Positions 15,311-20,832 of a DNA stretch of 22,130 bases are shown piece by piece; the stretch's first letter is position 1; every line of letters starts with the position of its first letter. This stretch comes from Hyphomicrobiales bacterium. GTDB taxonomy: Bacteria; Pseudomonadota; Alphaproteobacteria; Rhizobiales; S144-23. The translations under genes were made by a program, and so were the position numbers. The notes below the pieces were generated by a model. It had not been told where the DNA came from. It did no database searches and saw only the letters and a program-made list of their open reading frames with translations. The stretch spans positions 1 through 22,130 of the forward strand of contig WGBL01000315.1 of the NCBI GenBank assembly GCA_015494375.1. The letters run 5' to 3'.

Positions 15311-15876
15311 GGCGCCTTGCCCATGGGGCTTGGCCCGCCGCGACGCGAGGCCTCCTGCAATGCGTCGTCTCCGTCGCTGGCTGCGTCCGCATGCGCAGCC
15401 TCTGAGCGGTCCGCGATCCGTGCCATGATCATGTCCACCACCCTGTCGGCAGCGGCGGCGACCGGTGGGGAGAGCGTGAGCCCAAGCGCGAGACTGGCCG
15501 CCTCGATCAGATAGACCGTGACATCGCTGGGGAATGCCTCGCCATAGATGCGGCGCCCGGCATAGAGCGCATGGTCCCAGCGGAAGTCATGCAGGTTGTA
15601 GCTATCGCGGGGCGGGGCCTCGAGCGCATGGCCCGGAATCTCGAAGACGGCCCCCGGCTCGCTGCCTGTTTGCGCCGCATCGACAATGATCAGGGCCTCG
15701 GCGCCGCGGGCGGCAAACATCACCGCCATGCCGTCGGTGCCCGCATCGAGCACGCGAACCGCCCGCTCTTCGGGAAGGGATCGGGCGGCGAGCCGGGCGC
15801 GCAGCCGCTGGGCAACGACGACGCCCGCGCCGTCATCCGACCTGTTGGTGTTGCCGCAACCGATGATGGCCAGCAT
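15307..15876 (-). CDS. hupD: HupD-type hydrogenase maturation endopeptidase
   Basis: Nickel-dependent protease that removes the C-terminal tail of the large subunit once the metal centre is in place. The N terminus has the family signature GCGN-x4-DDGAG; Asp15 stands where most relatives have Glu. IIVDAA (Asp66) and His96 complete the expected metal-binding triad. At 189 aa it is longer than the usual 150-170 because of a low-complexity tail after about residue 150. Its substrate is plainly the large subunit at 16937-18538, which ends in a cleavable extension. The ATG has GAGG nearby, and the gene overlaps the next one by four bases. Confidence 0.95.
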   Translation of the reverse strand: MLAIIGCGNTNRSDDGAGVVVAQRLRARLAARSLPEERAVRVLDAGTDGMAVMFAARGAEALIIVDAAQTGSEPGAVFEIPGHALEAPPRDSYNLHDFRWDHALYAGRRIYGEAFPSDVTVYLIEAASLALGLTLSPPVAAAADRVVDMIMARIADRSEAAHADAASDGDDALQEASRRGGPSPMGKAP

Positions 15877-15991
15877 GATGCCTCAACTCTTGCTCGCGTC
15901 CACCCGCCTGCCCGCTTGCTCGCATCTGGTTCCGGCCCGCCTGTGCGCCCGTTCTCTCACCAGCGGTCGGCGTATCGGGGCCACCCGGCGT

Positions 15992-16330
15992 TCAGATGCG
16001 CCAGAGCCGGCACGACCACTTGGGCTCGACCGGCAAGTCCAGCTCGGGCAGCTCGCACCACTTGCGGTGGACGAGATAGTACATGCACGTCTCGCAGGCC
16101 TGCTCGATCCCCTCATGCACGACCGGCTCAAGCGTAAAGCCGCCAATCACCAGCTTGGCCTCGAGGCTGCCATCGCTGGCCCGGAGGCGGGCGATGATTT
16201 CCTGCACCCGTTCGTGGCTGTCGGCGCGCGGCATCGCTTCGGTCTCAAGCCCCGCACGCAACTTGGTCTCGATCTCGCGGCGCAAGGCCTCCTCGTTCGC
16301 CGCGTTGTTGGTTTCGGTCTCGCTGGCCAT
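15992..16330 (-). CDS. HiPIP-like tetracysteine protein B
   Basis: Paralogue of the adjacent gene product at 16419-16748. The 112-aa chain has an acidic helical N-terminal half (about 10-50), a VIGGF strand, and a C-terminal Cys domain with C79, C82, C92 and C107, spaced C-x2-C-x9-C-x14-C. The closing WSCRLWRI resembles the GWC-x2-W end of high-potential iron-sulfur proteins, so I infer a [4Fe-4S] site. Unlike exported HiPIPs it has no signal peptide and should be cytosolic. The ATG has GGAGG 6 bases upstream. It could equally be a structural zinc protein; the exact family is not known to me. Confidence 0.8.
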   Translation of the reverse strand: MASETETNNAANEEALRREIETKLRAGLETEAMPRADSHERVQEIIARLRASDGSLEAKLVIGGFTLEPVVHEGIEQACETCMYYLVHRKWCELPELDLPVEPKWSCRLWRI

Positions 16331-16418
16331 GCGTTCCCTCCCTGCTCATAGGCACTGACACCAGGGCCAGGCGTCACAAATCATCCCGATGGTGCGAGCC
16401 CTATGGCACAACCAAGGC

Positions 16419-16748
16419 TCAGATCTTCCACAGTCGGCACCACCACTCCGGCTCGACTGGCAATGACAACTCAGGCAGATCGCACCAGCGGCGGTGAACC
16501 AGATAGTAGATGCATTCCTGACAGCGTTGCCCGTCGGGCCCATAAGGGTGATTGAGAAAGCCTGCGATCACCAACCGGCCCTTGACGTCATCGGGATCGA
16601 GGGCGCGCAATTCATCGAGTATCCTGGCGAATTCCTGTGCCGTCTCGGGAAATGGCTCGGTTTGGGTCTCGAGGCCGTCTTCGAGCATTTGTGCGATTTC
16701 TTGCAGGAGCCTGGCGTGATCCTCTCGCTTCGCACCCCCCGTTGCCAT
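16419..16748 (-). CDS. HiPIP-like tetracysteine protein A
   Basis: The 109-aa product shares its C-terminal third closely with protein B: the run YYLVHR-WC-LPEL-LPVEP-W-CRLW-I is conserved, with Cys at 76, 79, 89 and 104 in the same C-x2-C-x9-C-x14-C spacing. The N-terminal halves are diverged but both helical and acidic. A [4Fe-4S] HiPIP-like fold is inferred from the spacing and the terminal WWCRLW. The position right after the large-subunit gene suggests an electron carrier or an assembly factor for the hydrogenase. The ATG has GAGGA 9 bases upstream. There is no signal peptide. Confidence 0.8.
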   Translation of the reverse strand: MATGGAKREDHARLLQEIAQMLEDGLETQTEPFPETAQEFARILDELRALDPDDVKGRLVIAGFLNHPYGPDGQRCQECIYYLVHRRWCDLPELSLPVEPEWWCRLWKI

Positions 16749-16936
16749 TGCCGCATTTCCTCGTCAGATCGTTTTCTTTTTCTTGTCTTCTCTCGCGGCT
16801 CTTTTTCTTCCGGATCATTTTCGTCCGGATTTGGCCCCCCCGCGACCAAACGAATGTGAGCCCCACCCGGAAGGCGCGGCGCACCTGCACCTGCGCCTCC
16901 CGGATCAATTTGGCGCGGCCAACCAAGACCGGCGGG

Positions 16937-18538
16937 TCATGTCGTGCGGAAACGCGCGAGCTCCTCTCCGGTCTTGGCGTCGTGGGCATGCACCGTGCAC
17001 ACGAGGCAAGAGTCATAAGAGCGGCAGACATGGCCCACCTCGACCGGATCGCTCGGATCGGCAATCGGTGTTCCGATGAGCGCTTCCTCGATGGGCCCGC
17101 GGGCGCCGTCATTGGAGCGCGGCCCCACATTCCAAGTGGTGGGAGCGATGATCTGATAGTTCTTGATCTTGCCGCCCTCGACCTCGATCCAGTGGCAAAG
17201 TGCGCCGCGAATAGCCTCGGTCGCTCCCCAGCCACGGCCATCCTTCTCGGTCGGCTTGATGTACCAGGGATCGTTCAGTCGCAGCTCGCGCAGAATGTGC
17301 TCGATCTCGCGATAGATGACCTTGGCCTCGTGCATACGGGCGAAGTGCCTCAGAAGCACGCTGGCGCCGCCCATCTTCTTGTACATGTCGAGCACCAGCG
17401 GGTCGGTCCATTGGAATGGCTCGCCATGGCTGCCGCCGCAAATGAGCTGGCGGGCGAGCGGCCCCGCTTCGAGACGGCCCGCCTGATCGTGGCGCACGGC
17501 GGTTGCCCAGGAGTATTTGCCGTTGGGGTCGGGGTCGTTTTTCTGCACCGCCCTAGTGGTGCGGTCGAAGGGATGCAGGGCACCCGGCTCGTCGTACCAG
17601 GCATGCTGGACATCCTCGCGGGTGAATGATTGGTCCATCAGTTGATGGGTATCGCTGGCGCCGTCATAGACGCCGCTCTTCATTCTGAGCGCCGCGTTCC
17701 GGCCCTCGATTGTCGGGCGGTTGTACTTGTCCTCATGCGGCAGGTAGCCCCAGGAGACATATTTGCCCACGCCACGGCCATATTGATCGAGGCCGATATC
17801 GAGTCCCATGCGCCAGTAGAGGCCGAGATCGGAATTGGCATGCTCGGGTTTCTCATCGAGCCAGGCCATGAAGTCGTCATAGGACTGGATCTCCTCATAG
17901 CGCTCGAGCGAGCAGCCGAGCCAGACGGGCTCGAGCCAAGTTTTACGAAAATGCTCGAGAATCGACCACGCGCGGGTGATGTCGGTCAGAGTCGGCGCAC
18001 ACATCACACCGCCTGGCACCATGTAACTCGAATGGGGCCACTGGCCGCCGAGGAGAGCGTAGATCTCCACCGGCCGCCCCGAGATGGTGACGCCGAGCTC
18101 GTAATTGGAGCCCGTGAACGGCGCCCAGCGCCGCACGGCCTCTTCATAGTAGGGGCTGTTGCGGTAGTTCTTGTTGGTGGTGTCAATCATGAAAAGGCCG
18201 TAGTGGTGCCGCGGCAGGCTTTGCAGGCTCTCGGTGAGCTGGCCGAGATTGCGCGCCAGGATAGCGTTGCGCGGCACTTCGGTGCCCCAGGCCGTATCGA
18301 GCGCCCAGGCCGCGCAGGTGAGGTGTGAGGCGCCGCAAATGCCGCAGGCGCGCGGCGTCACGACGAGGCCCGCCTGCGGGTCCTTGTCGCGGAGGATGAT
18401 CTCGAAGCCGCGGAAGAGCTCGGCGCTCGTCCAGGCGTTGACCACCACCCCATCCTGCAGGTCGACGCGCACGTCGAGATCGCCCTCGACCCGCCCGACC
18501 GGGGAGATGTCGAGTGTCTGTACGGCTGGTTGTGCCAT
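16937..18538 (-). CDS. hupL: Group 2a [NiFe]-hydrogenase large subunit
   Basis: Catalytic subunit that carries the NiFe(CN)2CO centre and oxidises H2. Nickel ligands are the N-terminal pair Cys65/Cys68 (RACGICGASH) and the C-terminal pair Cys511/Cys514 (DSCLVCTVH). The 16 residues after His517 should be removed by the endopeptidase. The frame is open for 62 codons further upstream, but that part translates the intergenic repeat tract; ATG at 18538 has GAGGAG upstream and begins MAQPAVQTLDISPVGRVEGD, the family start. At 533 aa it is normal for group 2a. Sequence and neighbours place it with mycobacterial Huc and cyanobacterial HupL rather than membrane-bound group 1 enzymes. Confidence 0.97.
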   Translation of the reverse strand: MAQPAVQTLDISPVGRVEGDLDVRVDLQDGVVVNAWTSAELFRGFEIILRDKDPQAGLVVTPRACGICGASHLTCAAWALDTAWGTEVPRNAILARNLGQLTESLQSLPRHHYGLFMIDTTNKNYRNSPYYEEAVRRWAPFTGSNYELGVTISGRPVEIYALLGGQWPHSSYMVPGGVMCAPTLTDITRAWSILEHFRKTWLEPVWLGCSLERYEEIQSYDDFMAWLDEKPEHANSDLGLYWRMGLDIGLDQYGRGVGKYVSWGYLPHEDKYNRPTIEGRNAALRMKSGVYDGASDTHQLMDQSFTREDVQHAWYDEPGALHPFDRTTRAVQKNDPDPNGKYSWATAVRHDQAGRLEAGPLARQLICGGSHGEPFQWTDPLVLDMYKKMGGASVLLRHFARMHEAKVIYREIEHILRELRLNDPWYIKPTEKDGRGWGATEAIRGALCHWIEVEGGKIKNYQIIAPTTWNVGPRSNDGARGPIEEALIGTPIADPSDPVEVGHVCRSYDSCLVCTVHAHDAKTGEELARFRTT

Positions 18539-18555
18539 GGTCTGTCTCCTCGAAC

Positions 18556-18695
18556 TCGGTTGTCTCTTGCTTTCCGGTTGTCGTTTTTCGCTCCGGCTCT
18601 GGCCTGTCCTTCCGGCTGCCGTTTGCCTCTCCGGTTGTCGTTTGCCTCTCCGGTTCTCGCTGGCCTTTCCGGCTGTCGTTTGCGTTTCCCGCCGC
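18556..18695. repeat. Degenerate 19-bp tandem repeats between hupS and hupL
   Basis: About seven units of 19 bp beginning ccgg(t/c)t (for example ccggttgtcgtttgcctct) are arrayed head to tail in the gap between the two subunit genes. Because 19 is not a multiple of three, the array is unlikely to have arisen as coding repeats. On the transcribed strand the units read as purine-rich CGGAGAGG-type words, resembling ribosome-binding sites. Confidence 0.85.
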
Positions 18696-18773
18696 CCCTC
18701 GGGTATCCACCCTGTCGCCGGCACGTGCGCGCCGGGGACGATGGAGGCCCGGGTCCGCTCCGGCCGCTCAGAG

Positions 18774-18795
18774 GCGCGGGGCGCGGCCCCTGCGC
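18774..18795 (-). other. Intercistronic hairpin after hupS
   Basis: GCGC-GGGGC, a GCG loop, then GCCCC-T-GCGC folds into a nine-pair stem with one bulged base. It begins about 28 bases after the small-subunit stop. No U-run follows, so it is not a standard intrinsic terminator; an mRNA-stability or partial-attenuation element is more likely. Confidence 0.5.
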
Positions 18796-18823
18796 TCTGA
18801 TCGATTCAGAGGTTGCAGAGGCT

Positions 18824-19786
18824 TCAGACGACGAAAATGTCCTCTTCCGCCCAGGCCGGCGCGGCCGCCTTGGCAGCGCCTGTCAGCTTGATGTAGCCGG
18901 CCTGATCGACGCCTGCGGGCAGATCCTTCGGCACGCCCATGACGGTCTGGGTCTTGAAGACGGTGCCGGGCTCCAGATCGAAGAAGGGGAACTCGGGCTC
19001 GGTGCAGCCGAGACACGGCATGCCCGCGCGGGTCTTGGAGCTCTGCCGATTCCAGAGGATGCGATTGCAGGGCGAATGGGTCATGGGCCCGCGGCAACCG
19101 AGATCATAGAAGAGGCAGCCTTTGCGCTGGCCAAACTCGGTGGCGGAAACCTTGTAGGCGAAATGCATGTTCCGGGTGCAGCCCGTCTGGGTGAAGCTCG
19201 TAAAGAACGTTTTGGGCCGCTGGAACTCATCGAGGGTGATCTCGCCCGCATTGCCGGTGGCGACCGCCACAAGGATCTGGGTGATCCAGTCGGGGTGGGC
19301 CGGACAGCCGGGAATGTTGATGACGGGCAGTCCTGATTTGGCGGTAAAGTCGGGGCCGAGAAAGCCGCCACGCTCGCGTTTGAGGAACTGCAGCCCCTGG
19401 GATTCGGTGGGATTGGGTGCGGTTGCCGGAATGCCGCCCCAAGTGGCGCAATCGCCGAGGGCGACAACGAACTGGGCCACATTGGCGAGCTCGCGCACCC
19501 ACTCCTTCATGGGCCGGCCGGCAAACCGGTTCCAATCGCCGGTGCCGTTGGGTGCATTCACCACCGTGCCCTCGAAGGCAAAGATGTCGAGGGCGATCTC
19601 GCCCGAAACACAGGCCCGCAGAAGCTTTTGCAGATTGTCGCCGAGCTCCATGCCGAGCGATGGATGCCAGAGCACATTGATGCCGAAGTCTGTTACCAGA
19701 TCGACGGCGCTCGGCTCCTCGGCATTGAGGAACGACATGGTGTTGCCGGAGCATGCGCCCCCTTGGAGCCAGAGCAGATTGGCCAT
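18824..19786 (-). CDS. hupS: Group 2a [NiFe]-hydrogenase small subunit
   Basis: Electron-transfer subunit carrying three Fe-S clusters between the active site and external acceptors. It starts directly at MANLLWLQGGACSGNTMSF, with no Tat signal, so the enzyme is cytosolic. The usual CxxC of the proximal cluster is C12-x2-N15, an Asn substitution typical of group 2a, completed by Cys113 and Cys161. Cys203, 224 and 231 belong to the distal cluster and Cys240, 258 and 261 to the medial one; the common His ligand before Cys203 is Gln200. At 320 aa it lacks a C-terminal membrane anchor. GGAGG lies 8 bases before the ATG. It is the first gene after the sigma-54 promoter. Confidence 0.97.
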   Translation of the reverse strand: MANLLWLQGGACSGNTMSFLNAEEPSAVDLVTDFGINVLWHPSLGMELGDNLQKLLRACVSGEIALDIFAFEGTVVNAPNGTGDWNRFAGRPMKEWVRELANVAQFVVALGDCATWGGIPATAPNPTESQGLQFLKRERGGFLGPDFTAKSGLPVINIPGCPAHPDWITQILVAVATGNAGEITLDEFQRPKTFFTSFTQTGCTRNMHFAYKVSATEFGQRKGCLFYDLGCRGPMTHSPCNRILWNRQSSKTRAGMPCLGCTEPEFPFFDLEPGTVFKTQTVMGVPKDLPAGVDQAGYIKLTGAAKAAAPAWAEEDIFVV

Positions 19787-19866
19787 TCGCTTGTTCCTCC
19801 CCTGATCGGTTCTACCCGCAAGCGGGACATGGGCTCGCTCTCGAATACAGTCACACCCTCAAGCGC

Positions 19867-19930
19867 CAAGTGCATATGGAGCAAGTGCACATGGACTTGT
19901 CCAAAGGATGCGGACTTGTCCAAAGGATGC
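19867..19930. repeat. Nested tandem repeats in the hupS leader
   Basis: Two 15-bp units (19867-19881 and 19882-19896, 13 of 15 bases equal) run into two identical 19-bp units (19893-19911 and 19912-19930). Each 19-bp unit holds the dyad GGACTTGTCC. The tract lies in the transcribed leader between the predicted start site near 19967 and the hupS ATG. Confidence 0.9.
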
Positions 19931-19978
19931 GCTTGGGACGGCGAAGCCCGTTAACCAAAGATGCGACGATGAATGAAA

Positions 19979-19993
19979 GCAAGGAGCATGCCA
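19979..19993 (-). promoter_or_regulatory. Sigma-54 (-24/-12) promoter of the hydrogenase operon
   Basis: On the minus strand the site reads TGGCATGCTCCTTGC. The invariant GG and GC are separated by exactly 10 bases as sigma-54 requires, and only one base departs from the TGGCACG-N4-TTGC consensus. Transcription should begin near 19967, giving a leader of about 180 nt before hupS. The adjacent HupR-type activator with its GAFTGA motif and the upstream TTG-N5-CAA site fit this assignment. Confidence 0.85.
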
Positions 19994-20075
19994 AGACAAT
20001 TTGATGGCGCATTGTCGTACTATTTCAATATATTATCCGAATTCTGGTGGGTGAGATCGTCCCTTGTGGGTCGGG

Positions 20076-20086
20076 TTGCAAAGCAA
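20076..20086. promoter_or_regulatory. HupR-type activator site (TTG-N5-CAA)
   Basis: TTGCAAAGCAA (minus strand TTGCTTTGCAA) fits the TTG-N5-CAA palindrome known for Rhodobacter capsulatus HupR. Its centre is about 114 bp upstream of the predicted start site, a normal enhancer distance for sigma-54. An AT-rich stretch at 20018-20042 between site and promoter could bend or bind IHF, though I see no good IHF match. Confidence 0.65.
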
Positions 20087-20244
20087 ACTTCTTAAGCGGC
20101 TGTAAAGAATCTTTGCGGGCGGCGATGGGGGCATCGCGATGGCCCCGGTGGGCGTTTGCCGCGATAGGCAAGGGGGATAGGGGGAGCGACGGTTTGCGAG
20201 GCGTGTTTCGCCAATCTTGCAGCCGAACCCCAGCCGCCAGCAGA

Positions 20245-20583
20245 TCAGCCGTTACGGTTGCCGCAAAGCGGGCATTCCACCTCGAGCAAATAGCCATACC
20301 AGATGGCCTGGCAATGGCTGCACCAATGCCCTGTTGTCTGCTCGATGGGGGCGCCGAGTGCCTGGGCCATGGGGCTCGGGCCCTCATACTCCCGTCCGCC
20401 GGGTCGGCTAGGCGGGCGCGTGCGGGCAAGGGGAAAGCGCAACAGCGGCGCGGCGCTGCCTTCGGCCGGGCCCCTCTTGCCTGCAGCCCGCGGGCGGGGT
20501 GTCAGTGTCTCCACTTTGTCTGTCGTATCGCGGCCGGCCAATGGGCCACCGTCAGCCTTGCCATTGTCCTCTGATTGATCCAT
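20245..20583 (-). CDS. Small zinc-ribbon protein upstream of the hydrogenase genes
   Basis: The 112-aa product has a disordered, Pro/Arg/Gly-rich first 75 residues and a C-terminal zinc-ribbon (C88-x2-C91, C104-x2-C107 in WCSHC...CPLCGN), ending two residues after the domain. No enzyme motif is seen. The start ATG at 20583 has AGGAAGG 8 bases upstream; a longer frame translates the upstream repeat. It lies between the activator gene and the hydrogenase promoter and could be a rubredoxin-like or zinc scaffold partner. In mycobacteria the gene just before the small-subunit gene encodes, as I recall, the HucM scaffold; similarity beyond position is not evident. About 460 bases of control region follow. 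Confidence 0.8.
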   Translation of the reverse strand: MDQSEDNGKADGGPLAGRDTTDKVETLTPRPRAAGKRGPAEGSAAPLLRFPLARTRPPSRPGGREYEGPSPMAQALGAPIEQTTGHWCSHCQAIWYGYLLEVECPLCGNRNG

Positions 20584-20627
20584 CGCCTGTGCCTTCCTCG
20601 CCTCAATACGAGATCGGGTTACAAAAG

Positions 20628-20726
20628 CGGCGCCCATTCGCAAGTCTGAACCGAGAGAGCGGCTGAAGCGACCAGCGCCCAAGTGTGAGTGAGTTCATAA
20701 ACGGCGCCCATTCGCAAGCTTGAACC
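20628..20726. repeat. 25-bp direct repeat upstream of the zinc-ribbon gene
   Basis: Copies at 20628-20652 and 20702-20726 (cggcgcccattcgcaag identical, two changes in the next two bases, then tgaacc), 74 bp apart and partly alike beyond the ends. They lie in the 249-bp gap after the activator gene. The minus strand resembles a -24/-12 site (GG, then TTGC), but the spacing is 9 rather than 10, so I treat them as possible operators rather than promoters. Confidence 0.8.
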
Positions 20727-20832
20727 AAGAGCAAGTAGGCGAATGCTGCCTTGAGATTATTCCCTTTCTTGCAGTGCGACCTTTCCAACAAGGTACTTTC
20801 AATCCGGGGCACCTTCAAAGCTGCTTCTCCAT

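Noticed and set aside
18539..18724. 62-codon N-terminal extension of the large subunit
   Set aside because: It translates the 19-bp intergenic repeat (KRQPE-type residues) and would displace the conserved family N terminus; the ATG at 18538 has a good ribosome site.
20628..20726. Sigma-54 promoters for the zinc-ribbon gene
   Set aside because: Both repeat copies show GG and TTGC but with 9 rather than the required 10 bases between GG and GC.
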